A DNA stretch of 64,000 nt from Arthrobacter yangruifuii (GTDB lineage Bacteria > Actinomycetota > Actinomycetes > Actinomycetales > Micrococcaceae), in the NCBI RefSeq assembly GCF_009192775.1, contig NZ_VTFX01000006.1, positions 1-64,000 of the forward strand, given 5' to 3'. The position numbers were made by a program, and so were the translations under genes. The notes under the pieces are model-generated. The model searched no databases. It was not told the origin of the DNA and saw only the letters and a program-made list of their open reading frames with translations. This document shows positions 34,314 to 43,573 of the stretch, one piece after another (the first letter of the stretch is position 1; each line of letters starts with the position of its first letter).

Positions 34314-35843
34314 CTAGATGAACTTCACGCCTTGGGCGAGAGGCAGCTGGCCGGAGTAGTTCACGGTGTTAGTGGCCTGACGCATGTAAGCTTTCCAGGA
34401 ATCCGAGCCAGACTCGCGTCCACCGCCGGTCTCCTTCTCACCACCGAACGCACCACCAATCTCGGCGCCGGAGGTACCGATGTTGACATTGGCGATGCCG
34501 CAATCGGAGCCGGAGGCGGAGATGAATCGCTCGGCTTCGGCCTGATCCTGGGTAAAGATCGCCGAGGACAGCCCCTGCGGGACGGCGTTGTGCGTCGCGA
34601 TCGCTTCGTCAAGATCCGTGTACGTCATGACGTAGAGGATGGGAGCGAACGTCTCATTGTGGACCACGGCGCTCTGTTCCGACATCCGCACGATTGCTGG
34701 CTCGACGTAATAGGCCTCAGGGAATTCGTCCGTCAGCACACGGTTTCCGCCGGTGAGCACCGTGCCGCCCTGAGCCTGAGCGTCGGCCAGCGCCTGCTGC
34801 ATAGCCTCGTAGCTGCCCTCGTTGATCAACGGACCGACGAGATTCTCTTCCTTCAGCGGGGTACCGATGCTTAGCGTGCCGTAGGCCGTGACGAGTTTCT
34901 CGGTGAGCTGGTCGACGACGGATTCATGAACGATAAGCCGTCGCATTGAGGTGCAGCGCTGCCCTGCAGTGCCGACGGCGGCGAACACGATTCCGCGCAG
35001 TGCCAGATCCAAATCGGCGCTGGGGGTGATGACGGCGGCGTTGTTGCCGCCCAGTTCCAAGATCACGCGTCCGAAGCGTTCAGCGACCTGCGGAGCGATC
35101 TCGCGGCCCATGCGCACCGAGCCGGTGGCGGAGACAAGAGCAACGCGAGGGTCCTTGACGAGCCTTTGTCCGCCTGCGCGGTCGGTGACCACGAGCCGGT
35201 GAATGTCCTTCGGGGCACCGGATTCAGCGACCGCGCGGGCCAGCAGGGCATCCGCAGCCAGCGCGGAGAGGAACGTGATGCCAGAAGGCTTCCAGACCAC
35301 GGTGTCTCCGGCAATCAAGGCCAGCGCGGTGTTCCAGGAGTACACGGCGACCGGGAAATTGAATGCTGAGATGATGCCGACAACGCCCAGGGGGTGCCAG
35401 GTCTCCATCAAGCGATGTCCGGGGCGCTCGGAGGGCATGGTCTTGCCATACAACATGCGGGACTGTCCGACAGCGAAGTCGCAGATATCAATCATCTCCT
35501 GTACCTCGCCGAGTGCCTCGGAGGTGATTTTGCCGGCTTCGGCTTGCACGATGTTCGCTAGGTCCTGTTTGTGCTCAGTGAGTAACTCCCCCCAGCGCTT
35601 GACGACGTTGCCGCGCAACGGAGCAGGAACGTCCCGCCAGGTCTTAAACGCCTCAGCGGCTGCGGCGATTGCCGCATCCACATCCTCATTCGTGGCAGTA
35701 CGCAGTCCGGCGAGGCGTTCGCCGGTGAGCGGGGAAAAAGCGTCGTGGTCGGTCCCGTAGGCGGACTCCGTGACACCACAGGCGGTGAGGGAGGCGCGGA
35801 CGCTGGAGGCGAGTTCCGTGATTTCGGTCTGGGTCAACGGCAT
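34314..35843 (-). CDS. amaB: L-aminoadipate-semialdehyde dehydrogenase (AmaB/ALDH7-type)
   Basis: A 509-residue aldehyde dehydrogenase of the ALDH7 (antiquitin) group. It has FNFPVAVYSWNTALALIAGD, catalytic Glu in VILELGGNNA, nucleophile Cys297 in GTAGQRCTSMRR, and the diagnostic tail NVNIGTSGAEIGGAFGGEKE followed by SWKAYMRQATNTVNYS. ALDH7 enzymes oxidise alpha-aminoadipate semialdehyde (the open form of piperideine-6-carboxylate) to 2-aminoadipate. ATG after AAGGAG. The pathway neighbours (HglS, pipecolate-oxidase-like enzyme) support the lysine role. Confidence 0.92.
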   Translation of the reverse strand: MPLTQTEITELASSVRASLTACGVTESAYGTDHDAFSPLTGERLAGLRTATNEDVDAAIAAAAEAFKTWRDVPAPLRGNVVKRWGELLTEHKQDLANIVQAEAGKITSEALGEVQEMIDICDFAVGQSRMLYGKTMPSERPGHRLMETWHPLGVVGIISAFNFPVAVYSWNTALALIAGDTVVWKPSGITFLSALAADALLARAVAESGAPKDIHRLVVTDRAGGQRLVKDPRVALVSATGSVRMGREIAPQVAERFGRVILELGGNNAAVITPSADLDLALRGIVFAAVGTAGQRCTSMRRLIVHESVVDQLTEKLVTAYGTLSIGTPLKEENLVGPLINEGSYEAMQQALADAQAQGGTVLTGGNRVLTDEFPEAYYVEPAIVRMSEQSAVVHNETFAPILYVMTYTDLDEAIATHNAVPQGLSSAIFTQDQAEAERFISASGSDCGIANVNIGTSGAEIGGAFGGEKETGGGRESGSDSWKAYMRQATNTVNYSGQLPLAQGVKFI

Positions 35844-35898
35844 TTGGTGCTCCTTGTTTCGAATACGGTTAGTCGGAGGTTCGTCCGGTCGATTCGGA

Positions 35899-37317
35899 CT
35901 AGTGGGAGGAGATCGCTGCCGAGGCAGGGGAAATCTCGACGCCGAGGTCCTTGGCGAGTTCTGTCACGGAGACGTCCTGCTGGGCCTGATAGAGGTTATT
36001 GGGGTCTAGTACTTCACGGCCGATGATGCGGCTCATCCGATCAATGTCATACGCGGTGGCTTGTTCGGCGTCGTTCTTCGTTCCCCCGTCGGTGAGGTTG
36101 GACTGGAAGATTCCAGCCGCAGAGCGCGGCAGAAAGTCCTCGTAAACGATCGGTTCGGGGACAGCGGCTCCGGAGACGATCAGTTCCGTTAGGGTGATGG
36201 GTCCGGCCGGGCGCCCGGCAATGACCTCGGGATGTGGTTTGAAGGTGAAGTAGGCCAAACCCTGGGCGGCGAGTTCCGCTTCGGTGTTCGGAAGATTCTC
36301 CTCCCACACAGTTCGGGCAACATCTTGCCGTACCACGTCCGCGTCGGCGGCAAGTCGGGCGTCAACTTCGGCGACCATGCGATCGTACACATCCCGGCCT
36401 GCCGGGGTGAGTGCGATGCCGCGCGCTTCGACCTCACCGAAACGTACCCGCAGCTCTCCAGGCCTCACGGAGCCGTCAGAATGGCGAAACATCCGTTTTT
36501 CTCCGAGAGCCTTGAAAGAGGTCTGGCGGAGCAACACGTCGGGTCCGTCCCAACGCGGCGGGCCCTGAATCTCGTCGATCATAGTGATGCCCAGGGCCTC
36601 CATGCCGGCGTACAGCGCATCGATGTCCAATACTCGGGGGGTGAGGTGGTTGATGTGGGTAGTTGTGACGCCGCCGATGTCCGAGGCCACCGCGGAGATC
36701 GCCTCGAGCCGGCGGTACCAGTCGTAGTCCACCGGTTCGGCGGACAGCTCGAACGCTCTCGTGGCGAGCTCCAGGAGTCGCTTCGCTTCCGCGTCCGGGA
36801 GCCCCCCCGCGGCGGCCGCGCGATCGGCGAGTTCCAGAAGCTCGGGGCCAAAGAGCTCTCGGCGGTTGAAGAAGTCATCGAGTTCCCGCTGCAGCTGCGC
36901 GTCGAAGAATCGCGGGTCTTCTACGGCGAGCATCGAGGTGAAAACCCGAAACGGATTTTTGGCTAGCTCGTCGGCGTCGATGGGGCGGAAGGCTGTGGAT
37001 ACGACCGGCACGGCGGAGGACGCCGCGTCTCGCAGGTCGTAAAAGCCCACCGGGTGCATGCCGAAGGCCGCAAAGACTCGAGCCACTTGGGACAGTTCCC
37101 GCTCGGAGCCCACGCGGATAGCACCGTGCCGCTCAGCGGTGACGCGGCTGATGCTGCCCAACCGCTCAGCGTCCGCGCCGTGCTGGCGCAGGTGCTCCTG
37201 GTTCACCTTTGTAGAAACCTCTACCAAGGTGTTGTAGGCCGGTACCTCAGTGCCGTACATGGTTGAGAGGCTTCGGGCGAACGCGGCCCGCAATTCCCAC
37301 AGGCTCTGGAAACTCAT
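35899..37317 (-). CDS. hglS: 2-oxoadipate dioxygenase/decarboxylase HglS (DUF1338)
   Basis: A 472-residue DUF1338 protein. In Pseudomonas putida the family member HglS is a non-haem Fe(II) enzyme that converts 2-oxoadipate to D-2-hydroxyglutarate. Candidate metal and substrate residues by motif are His64 and Arg68 in RHGAIRVG, His221/His224 in TTTHINHLTPRVLD and Glu295 in VRFGEVEARGIAL, at spacings close to those described for HglS. The C-terminal IVYEDFLPRSAAGIFQSNL and RMSIIGREVLDPNNLY-like blocks are family-typical. ATG is preceded by AAAGGA. It sits between amaB and the pipecolate-oxidase-like gene. Confidence 0.92.
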   Translation of the reverse strand: MSFQSLWELRAAFARSLSTMYGTEVPAYNTLVEVSTKVNQEHLRQHGADAERLGSISRVTAERHGAIRVGSERELSQVARVFAAFGMHPVGFYDLRDAASSAVPVVSTAFRPIDADELAKNPFRVFTSMLAVEDPRFFDAQLQRELDDFFNRRELFGPELLELADRAAAAGGLPDAEAKRLLELATRAFELSAEPVDYDWYRRLEAISAVASDIGGVTTTHINHLTPRVLDIDALYAGMEALGITMIDEIQGPPRWDGPDVLLRQTSFKALGEKRMFRHSDGSVRPGELRVRFGEVEARGIALTPAGRDVYDRMVAEVDARLAADADVVRQDVARTVWEENLPNTEAELAAQGLAYFTFKPHPEVIAGRPAGPITLTELIVSGAAVPEPIVYEDFLPRSAAGIFQSNLTDGGTKNDAEQATAYDIDRMSRIIGREVLDPNNLYQAQQDVSVTELAKDLGVEISPASAAISSH

Positions 37318-37356
37318 GGATTAGTCCTTTCAGGGGGCGTGTGACTTTGGCGGTGT

Positions 37357-38547
37357 TCAGATGATGTGGACTTCGCGGACCAGCGCCGCGTCATTGTTGA
37401 AACGCTCGGCGGAGAACGTGGAAAGGTCGATGAACCCATCCCGGCCCAGATATAGATCGCGAACCAGTTCCCCGACGGCGGGCCCCTGGAGGAAACCGTG
37501 GCCGGAAAACCCCGTGGCGTAGAAGAACCCGGAGACTTCCTCGGACGCACCGATGAGTGCGTTGTGGTCCGGCGTGTTCTCATACAGCCCCGCCCAGCCG
37601 AACTCGAGGTCCGGTTCAGCGAGGGACGGGGCGCAGATCCGGGCGGCTGCGGAGAACTCAGCGACCCATCCGTAGGTGAAGTCCCGCTCGAAACCGGGGG
37701 ATTGCTGGTTGGAGACACCTAGGAGCATGCCATTGCGGTAGTTGTGGAAGTACATGGTGGTCGAGAGATCCAAGGTGAACGGGACGTCCGGGTACGGCAT
37801 GGGCTGCTGCCGCGTCATACCGATCTGGCGGCGCACTGGGGTGACGGGCAGTTCGACGCCGACCATCTGGCCCACGTGCCGTGACCATGCGCCGGCTGCG
37901 CAGACCACCGCATCGGTATGGATGGTGCCACGGTTGGTGGTCACGGACTGGATGGCTCCGGCGGCGGTCTCCACCGAGAGCACCTCGGTGTAGGTCAGGA
38001 ACACGACCCCCGCTGCCTTTGCAGCATGTGCGTAGGCCTCTACGGCCTTGGCTGGCTCAGCGAAGCCGTCATCCGGTGAGTACGAGGCCGCCTGCAGTAC
38101 GGCGGGGTTCAGGAACGGATTGATAGCTGCTGCCTCAGCGGGGGAGATCATCCGACTGTTGCTGCCGAAGTGGTTCTGAACGATCACGCTGGCTTCGCAG
38201 TCAGCAACCTCAGCAACGCTGCGGCAGAGAAAAAGATAACCGACCCGTCGCAGTCCGATGTCCACGCCGAAGCGTTGGCCGAAGCGGCCGTAGGCGTCCA
38301 GACTGCGTTTGCCCAGCGCAACGTTCGCGGGGTCCGAAAAAGTGGCACGGACACCGCCCAGCGGTTTAGCGGAAGAACCAGTGCCGAGGCCGGAACGCTC
38401 GATCACCACGATGTTGCGCACACCGGCCTCAGCCAGGTGAAAGGCGGCGCTGACACCCATGATGCCACCACCGACGATGACGACATCGGCGTCTTTCGGC
38501 TGGGCAGTGCCGTCGGGAAGGGCGAGGGAAACCACCTGGTTCGCCAA
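37357..38547 (-). CDS. FAD-dependent amine oxidase, L-pipecolate oxidase candidate
   Basis: A 396-residue DAO/sarcosine-oxidase-like flavoenzyme with dinucleotide motif VVIVGGGIMGVSAAFHLAEAG, GLGTGSSAKPLGGVRATFSD and C-terminal FAD contact YATGFSGHGFLQGPAVGE. I chose TTG at 38547 because AGGAGG lies 6 bases upstream; the upstream ATG at 38574 has no ribosome binding site of its own. As first gene of the block encoding AmaB and HglS it probably oxidises L-pipecolate to piperideine-6-carboxylate, as AmaA does in Pseudomonas. Sarcosine or another secondary amine remains possible. Confidence 0.8.
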   Translation of the reverse strand: MANQVVSLALPDGTAQPKDADVVIVGGGIMGVSAAFHLAEAGVRNIVVIERSGLGTGSSAKPLGGVRATFSDPANVALGKRSLDAYGRFGQRFGVDIGLRRVGYLFLCRSVAEVADCEASVIVQNHFGSNSRMISPAEAAAINPFLNPAVLQAASYSPDDGFAEPAKAVEAYAHAAKAAGVVFLTYTEVLSVETAAGAIQSVTTNRGTIHTDAVVCAAGAWSRHVGQMVGVELPVTPVRRQIGMTRQQPMPYPDVPFTLDLSTTMYFHNYRNGMLLGVSNQQSPGFERDFTYGWVAEFSAAARICAPSLAEPDLEFGWAGLYENTPDHNALIGASEEVSGFFYATGFSGHGFLQGPAVGELVRDLYLGRDGFIDLSTFSAERFNNDAALVREVHII

Positions 38548-38598
38548 GGCGGACCTCCTATGTGATGACAACATGCGTGAATGATCATCGGTAATGGG

Positions 38599-38608
38599 TT
38601 ATATACAA
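38599..38608. promoter_or_regulatory. GntR/FCD-type operator candidate
   Basis: TTATATACAA on the plus strand (TTGTATATAA on the other) is one base from the TTGTATACAA palindrome bound by several FCD-type GntR regulators. It lies about 50 bases upstream of the first gene of the minus-strand catabolic block, where an operator or -10 box is expected. Confidence 0.4.
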
Positions 38609-39281
38609 GCAGCCTAAGCGCAATGTGATCTAGGTCAAGTTAAATTTCATGAGCAAAAGCTCTAAGCACTCCTAAATGGACGGTCATGCCGGGGATTTCA
38701 CCTCCGCAAACACTGTCTGAGGGGCAGGAGCAGGCAGAAAAGTTAGGCGGCACCGCGGGCCATGGGATGAAATTCGCATGCCGACCACCCAGCAGATGGG
38801 AGGCCACGCGAGGCAGGGCATCGGTTATTCGTCAGGAGCGGGTCGCTGGACCCATAGGGCATCAAGTTGTCATACCCCTGAGTGACGGGCGCGGCGTCGA
38901 GTCTGTCTCTCTGCTGAGTGCGGTGCCGCATTTGGTGGACGGTAGACCTGTGGCAAGTGATGCGCCGGCCTCGGGTCGCTGCGTCGTGGTTCCAGGCAGC
39001 GGTGTGACACTGCGCTTCGTGGTCATTGGCGGCGCAGATTGGCTCTTCCCGCATGGTCGGCCGGGGCTGGGTGCGGCAGCGAGTATGGGGCTTGCGACGA
39101 ACTCTTTAGAAGTGGAGTACGGCACCGGTCCCGCGTTAGCCATCGAATCGGCATGGGTTGGCTTCGGCTTGAGAGATGCTGCAGGTGGGGCCTTCCTCCC
39201 TACGCGCCGGACCCATTCCGCCGTCACCCGGCGGTCGGCAGCGTGGGGTGGTTTCGGCACTGAGGTGCACCGAGAGCGAGG
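38609..39281. other. Spacer between catabolic block and regulator; unrecognised frame
   Basis: A plus-strand frame at 38686-39297 (203 residues, ATG) stays open across the spacer, but it has no recognised family, no clear ribosome binding site at its first ATG and overlaps the regulator 3' end. Minus-strand frames overlap it. It may be a decayed gene or chance in GC-rich DNA. The left end must contain the promoter for the minus-strand block. Confidence 0.3.
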
Positions 39282-39950
39282 CTACGGCCTGGCATAATCC
39301 AGATGCTGGACCATCAGGGCGTGGAGGTGCTCGGTGTCACCGGCCACGAGCGCCTCCACGATCGGCAGGTGTTCTTCGGCGCTCTGCCGCAGAACTCCAC
39401 GTTCTGCCAGACGGTAGGAGCCACGAACCCGGCTCTTATCTCGGAGGTTTTCGACGATGTCATTGAGCCGGCGATTGCGGAGGAGCCCAACTATTCCCAT
39501 ATGGAATGCCTGATCAGCATCGAGGTATTCCGGCAGGCGGTCAGGCTGGGCAGCTTCGACTGTCGCCTGGGCTAGATGCCGGACAGTTTCCTGCTGCTCG
39601 TGCGTCAGCCCCTTGCCCGCAACCTTCATGACGGCGGGGACTTCGATCATCATGCGCAGATCGTAGACCTCCTGCCGGTCCGCGTCGCTCATCTCCACCA
39701 CCCGGAAACCGCGATTTCTTACCACTTCCAGGAGACCCTTCACCGCGAGTTCCATCATCGCCTCGCGTACCGGGCTATTCGAGACGCCGAGTTGAGTGGC
39801 GAGGGAGTTGGCCGAATAGATTTGCCCGGGCTTCATTTCCCCCGACAACAGGGCAGAGCGCACGACGCCGAGTGCCTCATCCTTTAGCGTCCCCCTCCGG
39901 AGCCGCAAGGCGTGGACGCCGACTATTTCCCTCACATTGCTCTCCTGCAT
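39282..39950 (-). CDS. GntR-family regulator, FCD (FadR/VanR) subfamily
   Basis: A 222-residue regulator. The N-terminal winged helix has YSANSLATQLGVSNSPVREA and LLEVVRNRGFRV. The C-terminal FCD domain has the Asp/His ligand pattern (DLRMMIEVPAV; DADQAFHMGI; SAEEHLPIVEAL) that binds a metal and an organic-acid effector. ATG at 39950 is preferred because AAGGAG is 7 bases upstream; the ATG at 39956 is too close. It lies between the two halves of the lysine/pipecolate cluster and is the obvious candidate regulator for both. Confidence 0.9.
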   Translation of the reverse strand: MQESNVREIVGVHALRLRRGTLKDEALGVVRSALLSGEMKPGQIYSANSLATQLGVSNSPVREAMMELAVKGLLEVVRNRGFRVVEMSDADRQEVYDLRMMIEVPAVMKVAGKGLTHEQQETVRHLAQATVEAAQPDRLPEYLDADQAFHMGIVGLLRNRRLNDIVENLRDKSRVRGSYRLAERGVLRQSAEEHLPIVEALVAGDTEHLHALMVQHLDYARP

Positions 39951-40143
39951 GGGCATGCTCCTTCTCAGCGAGATTACATTTCACAATAGGCCAGCGTTCA
40001 GAGCCATTGCATGATCGTCCGTGTTCCGCTCCTGCCCCGTGTGCCCGGATGATGTCCGCGGGAACGCTACATGACCTGTCAACAACTACTTTTGAATCGC
40101 CTCAAGGAACCATGGGTGCCCTTGACAGAATCCCATCGACTCT

Positions 40144-40171
40144 TGACAGGAACCGATTCCACCCTAAGAGT
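40144..40171 (+). promoter_or_regulatory. Promoter candidate for the importer operon
   Basis: TTGACA at 40144-40149 and TAAGAG at 40166-40171 are spaced by 16 bases, 58 bases before the first gene. A second TTGACA lies 21 bases upstream (40123-40128) in a partial direct repeat with the context CTTGACAGRA. Confidence 0.45.
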
Positions 40172-40228
40172 AATCGACAACCGGTTACAGATCACTTGCT
40201 CCCCCGAGTTCCTACCGAAGGATGATCC

Positions 40229-41077
40229 ATGACATACCGTTCAGTTCTCGCTATAGGTGCTTCCGCTACTTTCGCCGCTCTGGCGTTGAGTTCGTGCAGC
40301 GGACAGACGAACGCCACCTCCGTGGCCGATGACTGTGTCCCGCAGAGTGAGGTCAAGACTCTTCAGGAAGGCGTCCTAACCGTAGCTGCCCCCGAGTTTC
40401 CTCCGTTCTCGTCGATATCCGATGGGGAGGCGACTGGAGCGGACGCCGACATTATCAAGCAGTTCGCGGAAGACAACTGTCTTGAGATCCGGATGGAACC
40501 TACGTCCTATGCAGGCACCATCCCCGCCGTACAGAGCAAACGCGCAGACGTCGCCATCGGCTGTTACTACCGCACTGCGCAGCGTGCGGAGATTGTGGAC
40601 CTTTCCGCTCCCGTCTACACGGATGACATGGGTGTGGTCTCCACCGACGGCGTCACCTCGATCCGCGCCATGGAGCAGCTTAAAGTCGGCACTGTGGATG
40701 GGTACCTATGGGTGGCCGATATGAAGGCGGTCCTCGGCGATAAGCTGACCGTTTATCCGAGCGCCGTGGAAATGCAGGCGGACCTCAAGGCAGGTCGCAT
40801 CCAGGTCGGTCTCGACGGGTTCGGCTCTGCAGCCCAAATGTATAAGGACAGCCCCGACTACAAGGTCCTTGTGGTGGAGCCTGACGAACGGGTGGTTGCC
40901 TCCACTGAGCCGGCGCAGATCGGCTTCCCGCATACCAAGGGCAACACCAGCCTGACCCAGGCTCTGGACGCCAGTATCGAGTCCATGAAAGCCGATGACA
41001 AGATCGTTGAGATCCTCACTGCCAACGGCCTGCCGGAGACAGCCGCGGAGACCGGCGAGCCCCGGCTCATCAAGTAA
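40229..41077 (+). CDS. Amino-acid ABC transporter substrate-binding lipoprotein
   Basis: A 282-residue SBP_bac_3-type lipoprotein with lipobox ALSSC and the fold signature GVLTVAAPEFPPFSSI and RADVAIGCYYRTAQRAEIVD. ATG follows GAAGGATGATCC. The cluster encodes enzymes for D-lysine/pipecolate breakdown, so the ligand is probably D-lysine, pipecolate or a related cationic or cyclic amino acid. This is inference from context. Confidence 0.88.
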   Translation: MTYRSVLAIGASATFAALALSSCSGQTNATSVADDCVPQSEVKTLQEGVLTVAAPEFPPFSSISDGEATGADADIIKQFAEDNCLEIRMEPTSYAGTIPAVQSKRADVAIGCYYRTAQRAEIVDLSAPVYTDDMGVVSTDGVTSIRAMEQLKVGTVDGYLWVADMKAVLGDKLTVYPSAVEMQADLKAGRIQVGLDGFGSAAQMYKDSPDYKVLVVEPDERVVASTEPAQIGFPHTKGNTSLTQALDASIESMKADDKIVEILTANGLPETAAETGEPRLIK

Positions 41078-41100
41078 TGCCGGGCGGAAGGGATACCGCT

Positions 41101-42126
41101 ATGAATGAGGTGGACGCCAAGGGGGAGCGTACCCGAACTGTGTTCATTGACGGCGAGGAAATCCGCGCAGTCCTGTCTCCCGCCGGCGCGCTCGAGGCGC
41201 TCGAAGAGACCCTGCGAGCCGGATTCGATCCCGAGCAGGATGCTCCCCGTACTCGGGTAGATACAACAACCGGGCAATTTTTGCAGATGCCTTCGGCTTG
41301 GAACGGCGCGGTCGGCACGAAGCTGTTGACGATCACCCCGGGCAACGCCAATCTCGGCGCACCGGTCATCCAGGGCCTGTACGCCCTCTTTGGCGGACCG
41401 GTCAAGGCGCCGCTAGCGGTGCTCGACGGGATCGAATTGACTAATCTGCGGACATCCGCGGTGTCAGCGCTCGGCGCCCGTCTGTTGTTGGGTGCTCGGG
41501 GCCAGGACCATGCAGACGCCCCGGCAGCGGATGGTGGTCTGCACTTGGTGCTGTTCGGCACCGGCGTCCAGGCGTGGCAGCACATCCTGACGTTCCACAA
41601 CGTTTTCACCCTCGGCAGGGTAACGGTGGTGGGGCGCAATCCCACCGCCGCGGCCAGACTGGCGGCACAGGCCCGTAGCAAGCTGGGTTTGCCGACTTCC
41701 GTGGGGGACGCTTCTGCCGTGGTAGGTGCGGATCTTGTGGTGTGTTGCACAGCTGCCCGGCAGCCACTTTTCGACGGGGCGCTGGTGCCGGACTCTGGGG
41801 TCGTCATTGCCATCGGATCTCACTCCCAAACGAGCCGCGAACTGGACGACACACTGATGGCGCGCGCGGCAGTAATCGTTGAATCTCGAGACTCGGCTTT
41901 GCGAGAGGCCGGCGAGGTGGTGCAGGCCCTGAAATCCGGCGCCATCTCCGGCCCGGAGGAGCTCCACACGCTGGCAGAAGTCGTGTCGGGCGGATGGGGG
42001 CGCCAGACCGGACGTCCAGCAGTTTTCAAGACCACGGGGATGCCGTGGGAGGATCTGGCCGTCGCCCGAGCCGTTGTCGCCGCCCGCCTATCCATTCCCG
42101 CGAACGGCCTGAATCCCGGCTGCTGA
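41101..42126 (+). CDS. Ornithine cyclodeaminase/mu-crystallin family; ketimine reductase candidate
   Basis: A 341-residue NAD(P)-binding protein with [29 protein letters not shown], Rossmann motif [10 protein letters not shown] and [15 protein letters not shown], the OCD/mu-crystallin layout. ATG at 41101 follows GGAAGGG at 7-8 bases; an ATG at 41077 overlapping the previous stop has no ribosome binding site. Mammalian mu-crystallin reduces cyclic ketimines including piperideine-2-carboxylate, so this enzyme probably makes L-pipecolate from the product of the DadA-like dehydrogenase at 44234, in place of the unrelated DpkA of Pseudomonas. True ornithine cyclodeaminase is the alternative. Confidence 0.82.
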   Translation: MNEVDAKGERTRTVFIDGEEIRAVLSPAGALEALEETLRAGFDPEQDAPRTRVDTTTGQFLQMPSAWNGAVGTKLLTITPGNANLGAPVIQGLYALFGGPVKAPLAVLDGIELTNLRTSAVSALGARLLLGARGQDHADAPAADGGLHLVLFGTGVQAWQHILTFHNVFTLGRVTVVGRNPTAAARLAAQARSKLGLPTSVGDASAVVGADLVVCCTAARQPLFDGALVPDSGVVIAIGSHSQTSRELDDTLMARAAVIVESRDSALREAGEVVQALKSGAISGPEELHTLAEVVSGGWGRQTGRPAVFKTTGMPWEDLAVARAVVAARLSIPANGLNPGC

Positions 42127-42155
42127 GGCGGCCCGCTCCCGAAGGATTGCACACC

Positions 42156-42929
42156 ATGGTACAACCAGCATCCACCACTACCGAGAATGTCATCCAGGTG
42201 CGTCACTTGGCTAAGTCCTACGGGGATACTGTCGTTCTCCGCGACGTATCGCTGGCGGTACCGGAAGGATCCGTCACAGCGATGATCGGCCCCAGCGGAG
42301 CCGGCAAGAGCACCGTGCTGCGCTGTATGAACCTCCTTGAGAAGCCTGACAGCGGGGAGATCGAAATCGACGGCCATGCCATCAACGCCGGGGAAAAAAT
42401 CTCGCCAAAGAACCTTGCCGCGCTGCGCCGCAGTGCCGGCATGGTGTTCCAACATTTCAATCTCTTTCCGCACATGACCGTGCTGCGCAACATCAGTCTT
42501 CCCCAGGAACGCGTGCTCGGCCGCAACAAGGACGAGGCCAACACCAAGTCCATGGAGCTGCTGACCCGCATGGGCCTGGCCGACAAGGCGGACCATTACC
42601 CGGCGCGCTGCTCGGGCGGACAGCAGCAGCGCATCGCGATCGCCCGGGCTCTAGCTCTCGGTCCGCGTGTGATGCTCTTCGACGAGCCCACGTCCGCGCT
42701 GGACCCTGAGGTCGGCGTTGAAGTTCTGGAGGTCATGAAGGAGCTTGCATCCGAGGGCATGACCATGGTGGTGGTCACACATGAGATGGGCTTCGCAGCC
42801 AACGTCTCGGATGAGCTGGTGGTTATGGCTGATGGGGGGATTATCGAATCCGGTGACCCGCACCAGATAATGAGCGATCCGCAGCATGAGCGGACCCGTC
42901 GCTTCCTGCGCGCTGTGCTGGAGCGATGA
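42156..42929 (+). CDS. Amino-acid ABC transporter ATP-binding protein (GlnQ-like)
   Basis: A 257-residue PAAT-family ATPase with Walker [26 protein letters not shown], signature CSGGQQQR (Cys in place of the usual Leu), Walker [15 protein letters not shown] and [11 protein letters not shown] at 42156 was chosen; the frame extends upstream into the previous gene but the family N-terminus begins here. Its stop overlaps the first permease start by 4 bases. Confidence 0.93.
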   Translation: MVQPASTTTENVIQVRHLAKSYGDTVVLRDVSLAVPEGSVTAMIGPSGAGKSTVLRCMNLLEKPDSGEIEIDGHAINAGEKISPKNLAALRRSAGMVFQHFNLFPHMTVLRNISLPQERVLGRNKDEANTKSMELLTRMGLADKADHYPARCSGGQQQRIAIARALALGPRVMLFDEPTSALDPEVGVEVLEVMKELASEGMTMVVVTHEMGFAANVSDELVVMADGGIIESGDPHQIMSDPQHERTRRFLRAVLER

Positions 42930-43573
42930 TCGGCATGCAGATGTTGCACGCCGTTGCACTGGGCCTACCGTTGACGATCCTCGTTACTGTGCTCTCTCTC
43001 GGCCTCGGCACGGTGCTCGCGCTGCCGCTGGTTGCCGGGCTGCGCAGCGGGAACCGTGCCGTCTGGCTGTTCACCCGAGGAATTGTGGATCTGCTGCGCG
43101 GTATCCCGCCCGTGGTGTGGCTGTTCATTCTCTACTACGGAGTCTCTCTGGGCGCCTTGCGGATGTCCGCGCTGCAGGCTGCCGTCATCGGGCTCGGTTT
43201 GGTGTCTGCTGCATACCTGGCGGAGATTTTTCGTGGGGCCATTGGCTCAGTGCACCAGGGTCAGTGGGAGGCGAGTTCTGCGCTCGGCTTCCGCAGGGGT
43301 GCCTTGTGGGCCCGAATTATCGGTCCCCAAGCATGGCGTACCGCCATCCCCGCGTATACAGCCTACGGAATCGGGTTGCTCAAGGACTCCTCGATCGCCT
43401 CCACCATTGGCGTTGCGGAGATAGTCTTCTTCTCCAACCAGTACGCACGGCAATCCGGGGAGGGAATTTTCGTCTTCTTCATCGCCGCCGGTGTCTACAT
43501 CCTCCTCAGCATGCCGCTGGGCATGCTCTCCCGGCACCTTGACACCAAACTGCGGAAGGCGGTCGCCCGATGA
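42926..43573 (+). CDS. Amino-acid ABC transporter permease 1 (HisMQ family)
   Basis: A 215-residue membrane protein with about five helices. The HisMQ motif is visible as [23 protein letters not shown] overlaps the ATPase stop; its own stop overlaps the second permease start (ATGA), so the three genes are translationally coupled. It pairs with the next gene product to form the channel. Confidence 0.92.
   Translation: MIGMQMLHAVALGLPLTILVTVLSLGLGTVLALPLVAGLRSGNRAVWLFTRGIVDLLRGIPPVVWLFILYYGVSLGALRMSALQAAVIGLGLVSAAYLAEIFRGAIGSVHQGQWEASSALGFRRGALWARIIGPQAWRTAIPAYTAYGIGLLKDSSIASTIGVAEIVFFSNQYARQSGEGIFVFFIAAGVYILLSMPLGMLSRHLDTKLRKAVAR

Noticed and set aside
39957-40228. Lysine riboswitch in front of the importer operon
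   Set aside because: The leader is too short and shows none of the conserved multi-helix core; promoter-like boxes occupy the space.
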